A DNA stretch of 5,441 nucleotides, from the NCBI GenBank assembly GCA_028871775.1, contig JAGWMH010000131.1, forward strand, positions 1 to 5,441. The letters are read 5' to 3'. A program made the position numbers and the translations under genes. The notes under the pieces were generated by a model that saw nothing but the letters and a program-made list of their open reading frames with translations, was not told the DNA's origin and searched no databases. Positions within the stretch are counted from its first letter, which is position 1; every line of letters starts with the position of its first letter. This stretch comes from Betaproteobacteria bacterium (GTDB lineage: Bacteria > Pseudomonadota > Gammaproteobacteria > Burkholderiales > Gallionellaceae). Positions 1 through 5,399 of the stretch are shown one piece after another.

Positions 1-101
1 ATTGCCTCCCTCTCCCGCTGCACTCGCAAGGGGTATGCCGTGGTTGTAAGGGGCTGAAGCCTCAACAACACACGCAGGCGGGGGAGGGAGGGGGAGGGGG
101 G
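1..101. repeat. C/G-rich imperfect palindromic intergenic repeat
   Basis: Positions 5-18 (CCTCCCTCTCCCGC) and 78-91 (GCGGGGGAGGGAGG) are inverted repeats matching at 13 of 14 positions, separated by 59 bases. The first 21 bases also resemble the repeat at 5400-5420 near the right edge (ATTGCCTCC, then TCTCCCGC), so both edges seem to carry members of one dispersed family. The element begins at or before the window edge, so its full length is unknown. No transposase is visible. It lies just after lptA, where lptB is expected in the conserved operon order. Confidence 0.6.
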
Positions 102-132
102 AAACGGTCATGGCGATTCGCTGTTTCATCAT
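1..132 (-). CDS. Possible 5' end of next operon gene (lptB position), partial, running off the window
   Basis: Directly after the lptA TAA stop (135-133), minus-strand ATG ATG codons begin at 132 and the frame stays open for 44 codons to the window edge. The peptide starts MMKQRIAMT and continues Pro-rich and low-complexity, because it is read through the palindromic repeat at 1-101. It shows none of the early beta-strand and Walker A pattern of an ABC ATPase. In many betaproteobacteria the gene after lptA is lptB, the ATPase of the LPS exporter. This could be a true lptB start with a repeat inserted in frame near its beginning, or a chance open frame with lptB starting further out. Sequence beyond position 1 would decide. 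Confidence 0.25.
   Translation of the reverse strand, partial: MMKQRIAMTVSPLPLPPPPACVVEASAPYNHGIPLASAAGEGGN
80..101 (+). other. G-quadruplex-forming motif
   Basis: Four G runs of 5, 3, 5 and 6 bases (80-84, 86-88, 90-94, 96-101) are separated by single adenines. This is the canonical pattern for a stable parallel G-quadruplex with one-base loops. The G-rich strand is the plus strand, which is the template for the minus-strand lpt operon, so the operon mRNA would carry the C-rich version. Folding and any effect on transcription are inferred. Confidence 0.6.
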
Positions 133-729
133 TTAGGGTGGCGAGTCGCCTTGATCGTTAGGCCGGGGCAGCGTATCCGCCGGTTGGATCGGCAGCGGTT
201 CCGCCGCCGGACCGGTTGCGGCATTCCGGTTTTTGGGCTGGATGACGGCGTGCACCCGCCCTTTGCCCGGCGCATCCACGGGTTTGCCGGACGCACCGTT
301 CACCTGGAAAATTTCCGTTTTGGAGCTGTAGGTAATGTGCTCGCCGCGCACCTCGTCCTCTCCCTGTTTCATGCGCGCCTGGCCGAACAAATCCAGGGTC
401 TCGCTCTTCGTGTCATACTCGATGCGCTCCCCATAGCCTTCCGCATATTCGTCGGAACCCTCGCGTTTCTGGCGGAAGCTGGCGGGTTTCCCGGTTGCCG
501 TGCCGTGCGTGAAACCATCCTTGCTCTGCGTCACGACTATCTTGTCGCCGCGGATGGTCATCGTGCCCTGGGTGAATTGTACGTTGCCCTCGAATATGCT
601 GACCTGGTTGGCATCGTCGACGCTGACCTGATTGGCATCCAGATGTATCGTCTTGTCGCGGTCGGCGCGCTCGGCGTAACTGGCAGGGGCGTGGCAGGCC
701 AGTGCTGCGCAGAGCAGAACCGTGTTCAT
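133..729 (-). CDS. lptA: LptA, periplasmic lipopolysaccharide transport bridge protein
   Basis: LptA forms the periplasmic bridge that carries LPS from LptC at the inner membrane to LptD/E at the outer membrane. From the ATG at 729 the protein has 198 residues (E. coli LptA has 185). Residues 1-19 look like a short signal peptide ending ASYA before ERADRD. Residues about 25-150 form the OstA/LptA-type beta-jellyroll domain, with the typical stretch SVDDANQVSIFEGNVQFTQG near residues 36-55 and IRGDKIVV at 59-66. The tail after about 165 is Pro-rich and probably disordered. I chose the 729 start because an AAGG Shine-Dalgarno (740-737) lies 7 bases upstream, the same geometry as kdsC, and because it restores the ancestral junction once the inserted element is removed. 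The frame is also open upstream to an ATG at 876, giving 247 residues. The short form has no Lys or Arg before its hydrophobic core, which is unusual. Product identity is firm; the start is less so. Confidence 0.9.
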   Translation of the reverse strand: MNTVLLCAALACHAPASYAERADRDKTIHLDANQVSVDDANQVSIFEGNVQFTQGTMTIRGDKIVVTQSKDGFTHGTATGKPASFRQKREGSDEYAEGYGERIEYDTKSETLDLFGQARMKQGEDEVRGEHITYSSKTEIFQVNGASGKPVDAPGKGRVHAVIQPKNRNAATGPAAEPLPIQPADTLPRPNDQGDSPP

Positions 730-730
730 T
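726..730. repeat. Target-site duplication, lptA-side copy
   Basis: TCATT here matches TCATT at 873-877. On the minus strand it reads AATGA and contains the lptA ATG (729-727). Its partner contains the lptC stop TGA (875-873) and a second in-frame ATG (876-874). The next base outward differs (725 T, 872 C), so the match is five bases. Confidence 0.6.
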
Positions 731-874
731 AGAGAACCTTTAAGAATCGTAGCGAGCAAGTCGAGCTGCAAGGCGCCGCGCAGCGAACGACGAGACATAC
801 CATGGAGGTAGGCGAGGATTGAGCGAGCACGCAACGAAGCAGATCGACTGCGCAGCAGATTATTAAAGGTTCTC
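731..874. mobile_element. MITE-like element inserted between lptC and lptA
   Basis: GAGAACCTTTAA at 732-743 is the exact reverse complement of 863-874. Extended to 732-748 against 858-874, 16 of 17 positions match, and weaker inverted similarity continues inward. TCATT occurs at 726-730 and again at 873-877, consistent with a 5-bp target duplication; the exact edges are ambiguous by two bases because the last TC of the right repeat is shared. There is no room for a transposase, so it would have to be moved in trans. Removing one 147-bp unit restores a four-base ATGA overlap of the lptC stop and lptA start, the same style as the other junctions of this operon. I do not know a name for this family. 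Confidence 0.75.
737..740 (-). promoter_or_regulatory. Shine-Dalgarno for lptA, supplied by the element's terminal repeat
   Basis: The minus strand reads TTAAAGG, then seven bases, then the ATG at 729-727. The AAGG core lies inside the terminal inverted repeat of the inserted element and supports initiation at 729. The ATG at 876 has only CCCCGCAA-like sequence upstream, with no purine-rich site. Confidence 0.5.
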
Positions 875-877
875 ATT
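873..877. repeat. Target-site duplication, lptC-side copy
   Basis: Second copy of TCATT, supplying the lptC stop codon on the minus strand. Bases 873-874 are also the last two bases of the terminal inverted repeat, so the duplication may really be three bases (ATT) with one unpaired base on the other side. Confidence 0.6.
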
Positions 878-1457
878 TTGCGGGGTCATGCTGGCTTCTT
901 ACTTGTGCCAGCAGCTTCATTTTGCGCGCCTTGTTGTCGAATTGCATGCCCACCGCATGCACGATGTTGTGTGCGTCTGTCATGGTGACAGGGCGGTCGG
1001 TATCCGCCAGGTCGCGGTCCGGAATGACATGCAGGTAAGTGGTGGTGAATGTCATCTCGCTTTGCGTGGCGCTGGCGGCGCGCACGAGTTTCACGTCGTC
1101 ACGCAGGAATATCTCGTCACCCTTGCTCGACACTTCGCCCTGCCTGGCAAAAGCATAAACAGGTGGCCGGTCCGCATTAACGCTGCTTAGTTGCGGCTCG
1201 TCCAGATGGGTGCTGTCATCGTCGGGGTAATGCATCATTTTCTGTGCGGACACGAGGAAGTGCGGCACACCCTGCTCATTCAGCGTGGTGGCGGAAAATT
1301 TGCTGATGATGAAATCCGGGTCGTGGCGCTTGCCGGCGTCGGGCTTGGGCGGCAGGGGTTGCACCTGCTGGTTCAGCCAATAAGTTGCCGCCAGCAGCAA
1401 CAGCAGCGGCAACAGGGCCGACCACTCGCGCAGCCGTTGCAGTGGAGTTGTCATCAT
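873..1457 (-). CDS. lptC: LptC, inner-membrane LPS export protein
   Basis: LptC is the bitopic inner-membrane protein that takes LPS from the LptB2FG exporter and passes it to LptA. The protein has 194 residues (E. coli 191). Residues about 13-28 form one transmembrane helix (LLPLLLLLAATYWL) after a basic n-region with two Arg. The periplasmic part has the LptC-type sequence ISKFSATTLNEQGVPHFLVS at 51-70, then AQKMMHYPDDDSTHLDEPQL, the conserved region before the beta-jellyroll. The start codon overlaps the kdsC stop: ATG at 1457-1455, TGA at 1456-1454, with a second ATG at 1454-1452. No clear Shine-Dalgarno is visible, so translation is probably coupled to kdsC. The gene ends at a TGA (875-873) at the edge of the inserted element, and the reading frame is not altered by it. 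Confidence 0.93.
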   Translation of the reverse strand: MMTTPLQRLREWSALLPLLLLLAATYWLNQQVQPLPPKPDAGKRHDPDFIISKFSATTLNEQGVPHFLVSAQKMMHYPDDDSTHLDEPQLSSVNADRPPVYAFARQGEVSSKGDEIFLRDDVKLVRAASATQSEMTFTTTYLHVIPDRDLADTDRPVTMTDAHNIVHAVGMQFDNKARKMKLLAQVRSQHDPAK

Positions 1458-1993
1458 CGGTGGCTATTTGCCATGCCTGTTAGATAGGGCTCCAGTTGGG
1501 CCTCCAGCGTGCCCTGCGCCGACATCAGCAGCTCGCACACTTCACGCACTGCGCCGTGCCCCCCGCTGCGCATGGTGACATAATGGGTGTGGTCGCGCAC
1601 CACCTGCGGCGCGTCCGGCACGCTGATCGACAGCCCGACATGGCGCATCACCGGCAGATCCACCACATCATCGCCCATGAAGGCGGCGGCGGCAGGCGGC
1701 AACTGGAGTTGGGCAAGCAGTTTCTGCATGGTATCCAGCTTGTCGTTTACCTCCTGATACAAGTGGGTGATGCCCAGGTTGCGCGCGCGCAGTTCGACGC
1801 AACGCGAAGTGCGTCCGGAGATGAAGGCCAGCGCCACACCGGATGCCATGAGCATTTTCAGGCCTTGCCCGTCCAGCGAGTTGAAGCGCTTGAATTCCTC
1901 CCCGGAGTCGGACAAATAAAGCCCGCCGTCGGTCATCACGCCATCCACGTCGAAGGCGATGAGGCGGATGGATAGAGCCTGGGCCGGCAGCAT
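1454..1993 (-). CDS. kdsC: KdsC, 3-deoxy-D-manno-octulosonate 8-phosphate phosphatase
   Basis: KdsC hydrolyses Kdo 8-phosphate to Kdo and phosphate in the cytoplasm, the step before CMP-Kdo formation for the LPS inner core. The protein has 179 residues (E. coli 188), as expected for the cap-less tetrameric HAD subfamily. HAD motif I is FDVDGVMTDG, with nucleophile Asp15 and general acid Asp17. Motif II is ISGR at 58-61, Lys85 is the likely motif III lysine, and motif IV is MGDDVVDLPV with Asp108 and Asp109. A good AAGG site lies 7 bases before the ATG at 1993. Its ATG overlaps the kdsD stop by one base (TGATG), and its own stop overlaps the lptC start. The C-terminal tail after about 160 is family-variable. 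Confidence 0.95.
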   Translation of the reverse strand: MLPAQALSIRLIAFDVDGVMTDGGLYLSDSGEEFKRFNSLDGQGLKMLMASGVALAFISGRTSRCVELRARNLGITHLYQEVNDKLDTMQKLLAQLQLPPAAAAFMGDDVVDLPVMRHVGLSISVPDAPQVVRDHTHYVTMRSGGHGAVREVCELLMSAQGTLEAQLEPYLTGMANSHR

Positions 1994-2979
1994 CAGATCA
2001 CCTTCGCGCGCAGCAAATCATGCACGTTCAGCGCGCCGACCAGCCTGTGGCCGGCATCCACCACCAGCATCTGGTTGATGTTGTGCTGCTCCATGACCTG
2101 CACCACCTCCGCCGCCAGCGCGTCCGGGCCTATGGTGCGCGGATTGCGCGACATGACGGTGCTGACCGGGGTGGTGGCGAAATCGAGCCGCTTTTCCAGC
2201 GTGCGGCGCAAATCGCCATCGGTGTAAATGCCCAGCACGCGCTGCGCATCATCCACGATGGCGGTCATGCCCAGGCGCTTGCGCGATATCTCCAGCACCG
2301 CATCGGAAAGCAGGGCATCGTGCCTGACGGCGGGAATTCCCTCGCCGCTGTGCATGATGTCGCGCACATGGGTGAGCAGGCGGCGGCCCAGGTTGCCGCC
2401 GGGATGCGAGCGGGCGAAATCTTCCTCGCCAAACCCTTTCGCATCCAGCAACGCCACGGCGAGCGCATCACCCAGGGCCAGCGCAGCCGTGGTGCTGGCG
2501 GTGGGTGCCAGTCCCATCGGGCATGCCTCCTTGTCCACGGCGGCGTTGAGGTGCGCATCCGAAGCCTGCGCCAGGCTGGATTGCGGATTGCCGGTCAGGC
2601 TGATCAGCCGTGCGCCCTGGCGTTTGATGACCGGCACGATGGTGAGCAGTTCTTCGCTTTCGCCGGAATAGGACAGCGCGATAAACACATCCTCGGCGGT
2701 GATCATGCCGAGATCGCCGTGGCTGGCCTCGGCAGGGTGCACGAAATACGCCGGTGTGCCGGTGCTGGACAGGGTGGAGGCGATCTTGCGCGCGATATGG
2801 CCGGATTTGCCCATGCCGCTGACGATCACCCGCCCTTCACAGGACAGGATGATGTTGAGCGCACGCAGGAAAGTTTCGTCGATGCGCTGCGAGAGCGCCA
2901 GTACGGCGGCGGCTTCGGTGCTCAACACCTCGCGCGCCAGGTCGAGCGCGCGAGGGGCGGCGGAGAGGGTTTTGTTCAT
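1993..2979 (-). CDS. kdsD: KdsD/KpsF-type D-arabinose 5-phosphate isomerase
   Basis: The enzyme interconverts D-ribulose 5-phosphate and D-arabinose 5-phosphate, the first committed supply step for Kdo. The protein has 328 residues, the same length as E. coli KdsD. An SIS sugar-isomerase domain covers about 35-170, with VSGMGKSGHIARK at 53-65 and ALSYSGESEE at 101-110. Two CBS domains follow at about 205-262 and 270-328. The residues proposed as catalytic in E. coli (Lys59, Glu111, Glu152, His193) all seem present with an offset of one: Lys58, Glu110, Glu151 and His192 in SHPGGNLGRR. It is first in the operon with kdsC, lptC and lptA, which fits KdsD rather than a capsule-specific KpsF paralogue. 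The start is the first ATG after the intergenic region and matches family length, although no strong Shine-Dalgarno precedes it. Confidence 0.95.
   Translation of the reverse strand: MNKTLSAAPRALDLAREVLSTEAAAVLALSQRIDETFLRALNIILSCEGRVIVSGMGKSGHIARKIASTLSSTGTPAYFVHPAEASHGDLGMITAEDVFIALSYSGESEELLTIVPVIKRQGARLISLTGNPQSSLAQASDAHLNAAVDKEACPMGLAPTASTTAALALGDALAVALLDAKGFGEEDFARSHPGGNLGRRLLTHVRDIMHSGEGIPAVRHDALLSDAVLEISRKRLGMTAIVDDAQRVLGIYTDGDLRRTLEKRLDFATTPVSTVMSRNPRTIGPDALAAEVVQVMEQHNINQMLVVDAGHRLVGALNVHDLLRAKVI
2001..2004 (-). promoter_or_regulatory. Shine-Dalgarno for kdsC
   Basis: AAGG on the minus strand inside the end of kdsD, 7 bases before the kdsC ATG at 1993-1991. It supports this start and reinitiation at the TGATG junction. 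Confidence 0.5.
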
Positions 2980-2984
2980 GGCGG

Positions 2985-3004
2985 GAGATTATCTCGGATT
3001 ATCC
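2985..3004. promoter_or_regulatory. Two adjacent small palindromes upstream of kdsD, possible operator or -10 region
   Basis: GAGATTATCTC (2985-2995) and GGATTATCC (2996-3004) are each perfect palindromes around a central T and share the core GATTATC at a 10-base spacing, about one helical turn. On the minus strand each contains GATAAT, a good -10-like hexamer (2993-2988 and 3003-2998). They lie 6-25 bases before the kdsD start. They could be an operator, overlapping -10 elements, or chance in a short AT-rich stretch. Confidence 0.35.
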
Positions 3005-3016
3005 ATTAGAACTTTT

Positions 3017-3022
3017 TGTCAA
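3017..3022 (-). promoter_or_regulatory. Perfect -35 consensus (TTGACA) upstream of kdsD
   Basis: The minus strand reads TTGACA at 3022-3017, in the right direction for the kdsD operon. The two GATAAT hexamers downstream lie at spacings of 13 and 23, neither optimal for sigma-70, so the -10 is not settled. An AT-rich stretch further upstream (ATATATAT, about 3031-3038) could hold another promoter. Confidence 0.35.
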
Positions 3023-3045
3023 GGCGAGCCATATATATTGCATCC

Positions 3046-3163
3046 GTCATTGCGAGGAGGCGTCGTCATTGCGAGCGAAGCGCGGCAACGACGCGGCAAT
3101 CCAGAGGTTTTGGCAGCATGATGGCTGGCTGGATTGCCACGGCCCTGCGGGCCTCGCAATGAC
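3046..3163. repeat. Dispersed palindromic repeat of the GTCATTGCGAG type
   Basis: GTCATTGCGAG occurs at 3046-3056 and 3065-3075, and its reverse complement CTCGCAATGAC at 3153-3163. An inner inverted pair, GGCAATCCAG (3095-3104) and CTGGATTGCC (3129-3138), nests inside, and GGCCCTGCGGGCC (3141-3153) is a small hairpin. Repeats with these ends and the inner GGCAATCCAG pair recur between genes in many proteobacterial genomes (recalled, not searched); their minus-strand translation commonly gives a CHCEAR..AVAIQ peptide, seen here as CHCEARRAVAIQ. No clear flanking duplication was found. It sits between the divergent kdsD and antiporter genes. Confidence 0.75.
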
Positions 3164-3186
3164 AATACTTATGGGCTGTTCTGATT

Positions 3187-3244
3187 AAAGGAGTTGATTG
3201 TGTCAGCACGCTCAATTTGGTTAATGAACTATTTGGAATTATAA
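3187..3244 (+). other. Tiny ORF with strong Shine-Dalgarno, function unknown
   Basis: AAAGGAG at 3187-3193 is followed after six bases by GTG at 3200. The frame runs MSARSIWLMNYLEL and stops at TAA 3242-3244, 14 codons. The ribosome site is better than any in front of the real genes here. It could be a leader peptide, the 5' remnant of a lost gene, or chance. The stop lies within the candidate -10 of the antiporter promoter, so if that promoter is real the mini-ORF would need a separate upstream one. Confidence 0.25.
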
Positions 3245-3245
3245 C
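3217..3245 (+). promoter_or_regulatory. Candidate sigma-70 promoter for the antiporter gene
   Basis: TTGGTT (3217-3222) and TATAAC (3240-3245) are separated by 17 bases. The -10 matches consensus at 5 of 6 positions, the -35 at only 3 of 6. Transcription would start near 3251, leaving an untranslated leader of about 80 bases before the ATG at 3334. Confidence 0.4.
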
Positions 3246-3333
3246 AGTGAGCTCCGGTGCCGTGAAATTTTGAAAGAGTGCGCTACTTAGGGCATTATCC
3301 GCACATGGCAAATCCCGCTGCTTGAGCGCGCAC

Positions 3334-5304
3334 ATGACTAACTCGCTGCAACTTTTGCTGATCCTGCTCGCCGTCGCCGTGGGCGTGGTGGTGCTGTGCC
3401 GCATCCTGCGCCTGCCGGCGATGCTGGGCTATCTCATCGTCGGCATCCTGATCGGGCCGCACGCGCTGGGCTGGATACCCGATGCGCCGGAGACGCGCCA
3501 TCTGGCCGAATTCGGCGTGGTGTTCCTGATGTTCAGCATCGGGCTGGAATTCAGCCTGGCGCGGCTGCGCATCATGCAGCGCGTGGTATTCGGGCTGGGC
3601 ACCGCGCAGGTGCTGGCCACCATTTTGCTGGTCATGCTCACCTCGCTGTTTTTCGGGCTCGATTGGCGCGCCGGCCTGGCGCTGGGCGGGGTGCTGGCGA
3701 TGTCCTCCACCGCGATTGTCAGCAAGATGCTGGTCGAGCGCGCCGAACTGAACACGCCGCACGGCCAGAACGTCATGGGCGTACTGCTGTTCCAGGATCT
3801 GGCCGTGGTGCCGCTCATCACCATCATTCCGGCGCTGGCCAGCAGCGGGCAAGCCATCTATGCCACACTCGGCATCGCCCTGCTCAAGGCCGCAGTGGTT
3901 CTGGCGGCGCTGCTGATTTTTGGGCAGCGGCTGTTGCGGCCGTGGTTCCATCTGGTGGCGATGCAGAAATCTTCCGAGCTGTTCATGCTCAACGTGCTGC
4001 TGTTCACCCTGGGGCTGGCATGGCTCACCGAACTGGCCGGCCTTTCCCTGGCGCTGGGCGCATTCGTCGCCGGCATGCTGATTTCCGAAACCGAATACCG
4101 CTATCAGGTGGAAGAAGACATCAAGCCGTTCCGCGATGTGCTGCTCGGCCTGTTTTTCGTCACCATCGGCATGATGCTCGATCTGGGCAGCGTGATCGCG
4201 GGCTTCGGCTGGGTGTTGCTGTTGCTGCTCATCCTGCTGCCGTTCAAGGCGGCGGTGGTGGCGCTGCTGGCGCGCTGGTTCGCCACTGACTGGGGCGCGG
4301 CGATCCGCAGCGGGCTGGGGCTGGCGCAGGCGGGTGAATTCGGTTTCGTGCTGCTGACCCTTGCGGGCGGGGTGAATCTGCTGCCCGCCGAAGTGATGCA
4401 GAACGTGCTGGCGGCCATGCTGCTTTCCATGCTCGCCGCGCCATTCCTGCTGCAACATGCCGAAGCCATTGTGCGGCACATTTCCCCATCGGCATGGATG
4501 ACCAGCGCCATGCAGATACACCACATCGCGGTGCAAAGCATGGGAGCCGACGCGCATGTCATCATCTGCGGCTTTGGGCGCAGCGGGCAGGCGCTGGCGC
4601 GTTTCATGGAGCAGGAGAATGTCCATTCCATCGCGCTTGATCTCGACTCGCGCCGGGTGCGCGAGGCCGCTGCGGCGGGAGAGAGTGTGGTGTATGGCGA
4701 TGCCGCCAAGCGCGAAGTGCTGATGGCCGCCGGGCTGATGCGCGCCAAGACTCTGGTGATCACTTACGACGACAAGCACTCCGCCCTCAAGATCCTGCAC
4801 CATGTAAATGAACTGCGCCCCGACCTGCCGGTGGTGGTGCGCACTGCCGACGATACCCATATCGAGGCGCTCAAACAGGCCGGTGCAGCCGAGGTGGTGG
4901 CGGAAGTGACGGAAGGCAGCGTGATGCTCGCTTCGCAGGCGCTGCTGATGTCAGGCGTGCCGCTCAGCCGCGTCATCCGCCGCATTCAGGAAAGCCGCGC
5001 GCGCCGCTACAGCGTATTCAGCGGATTCTTTCGTGCGCCTGTCGATGAAGTGGGTGAAACCACGGAAAACCTGCAACCGCGCTTTCATAGCGTGTTGTTG
5101 GATGAGCACGATGCCGCCGTGGGTAAAACGCTGGATGAGATCAATCTGGACGAACTGGAAGTGGAAGTCAACTCAGTGCGCCGCCACAACGTGCGCGGTA
5201 GCCAGCCGGCGGGCGACATGGTGATGCGGGCCGGCGATGTGCTGGTATTGCTCGGCCAGCCGATGCCGCTGATGGCGGCGGAAAAACGGCTGCGCGAGGG
5301 GTGA
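3334..5304 (+). CDS. KefB/KefC-like CPA2 monovalent cation:proton antiporter with RCK domains
   Basis: An inner-membrane transporter predicted to exchange or release K+ (or Na+) with H+, gated by nucleotide binding in the cytoplasm. From the ATG at 3334 it has 656 residues; a TTG at 3322 would add four, and neither has a clear Shine-Dalgarno. Residues 1 to about 380 are the hydrophobic Na/H-exchanger domain with many membrane helices, including FQDLAVVPLI (Asp155), AGMLISETEYRYQVEEDIKPF (Asp262 region, like the KefC regulatory loop) and QAGEFGFVLL (332-341). Residues about 408-525 form an RCK_N/TrkA-N Rossmann domain with CGFGRSG at 412-418 and acidic Asp436 at the end of the second strand. 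Residues about 582-655 resemble an RCK_C/TrkA-C domain. KefB and KefC of E. coli are shorter (601 and 620). Ion specificity and glutathione gating cannot be read from sequence, so no symbol is assigned. It is divergent from the Kdo/Lpt operon. Confidence 0.92.
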   Translation: MTNSLQLLLILLAVAVGVVVLCRILRLPAMLGYLIVGILIGPHALGWIPDAPETRHLAEFGVVFLMFSIGLEFSLARLRIMQRVVFGLGTAQVLATILLVMLTSLFFGLDWRAGLALGGVLAMSSTAIVSKMLVERAELNTPHGQNVMGVLLFQDLAVVPLITIIPALASSGQAIYATLGIALLKAAVVLAALLIFGQRLLRPWFHLVAMQKSSELFMLNVLLFTLGLAWLTELAGLSLALGAFVAGMLISETEYRYQVEEDIKPFRDVLLGLFFVTIGMMLDLGSVIAGFGWVLLLLLILLPFKAAVVALLARWFATDWGAAIRSGLGLAQAGEFGFVLLTLAGGVNLLPAEVMQNVLAAMLLSMLAAPFLLQHAEAIVRHISPSAWMTSAMQIHHIAVQSMGADAHVIICGFGRSGQALARFMEQENVHSIALDLDSRRVREAAAAGESVVYGDAAKREVLMAAGLMRAKTLVITYDDKHSALKILHHVNELRPDLPVVVRTADDTHIEALKQAGAAEVVAEVTEGSVMLASQALLMSGVPLSRVIRRIQESRARRYSVFSGFFRAPVDEVGETTENLQPRFHSVLLDEHDAAVGKTLDEINLDELEVEVNSVRRHNVRGSQPAGDMVMRAGDVLVLLGQPMPLMAAEKRLREG

Positions 5305-5306
5305 AC

Positions 5307-5334
5307 CAGAGGGCAGAAGACTGAGGATTGAGGA
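5307..5334 (+). repeat. Degenerate heptamer tandem repeat
   Basis: Four consecutive 7-base units follow the antiporter stop: CAGAGGG, CAGAAGA, CTGAGGA, TTGAGGA, sharing the pattern YWGARGR. The tract begins three bases after the stop codon. Short purine-rich heptamer arrays often expand and contract between strains; this copy is small and degenerate. Confidence 0.4.
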
Positions 5335-5374
5335 CAACCAACCCCATCGTCATTCCGGCCATCACTCATCCCAA

Positions 5375-5395
5375 CCTTCTCCCAGAGGGAGAAGG
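5375..5395. repeat. Perfect hairpin, repeat family member or 3' mRNA stem-loop
   Basis: CCTTCTCCC (5375-5383) and GGGAGAAGG (5387-5395) form a nine-base perfect stem with loop AGA. There is no T run after it, so it is not a typical rho-independent terminator. Located about 70 bases after the antiporter stop, it could protect the mRNA 3' end. Paired stem-loops of this CTCCC/GGGAG kind occur as intergenic repeats in several proteobacteria (recalled, not searched). Confidence 0.6.
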
Positions 5396-5399
5396 AGCG

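Noticed and set aside
140..150. GGCGAGTCGCC palindrome at the end of lptA as a terminator
   Set aside because: The stem is five bases with a single-base loop and lies inside the coding sequence, with no T tract.
151..732. 193-codon plus-strand open frame opposite lptA
   Set aside because: It is antisense to lptA, which has a recognisable conserved domain; no ribosome site or family resemblance was seen.
2020..3009. 329-codon plus-strand open frame opposite kdsD
   Set aside because: It is the antisense shadow of an isomerase with all its catalytic motifs, and its composition is typical of such shadows.
3041..3170. Possible CRISPR array from repeated GTCATTGCGAG units
   Set aside because: There are only two direct copies 19 bases apart plus one inverted copy, with no regular spacers. 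It fits a palindromic dispersed repeat.
3066..3404. 112-codon minus-strand frame crossing the intergenic region, with a CHCEARRAVAIQ peptide
   Set aside because: That peptide is the well-known translation of the intergenic repeat, and the frame begins antisense inside the antiporter gene.
3295..4860. 521-codon minus-strand open frame opposite the antiporter
   Set aside because: It is His/Gln/Arg-rich low-complexity translation antisense to a clearly conserved transporter, a usual artefact of GC-rich codon use.
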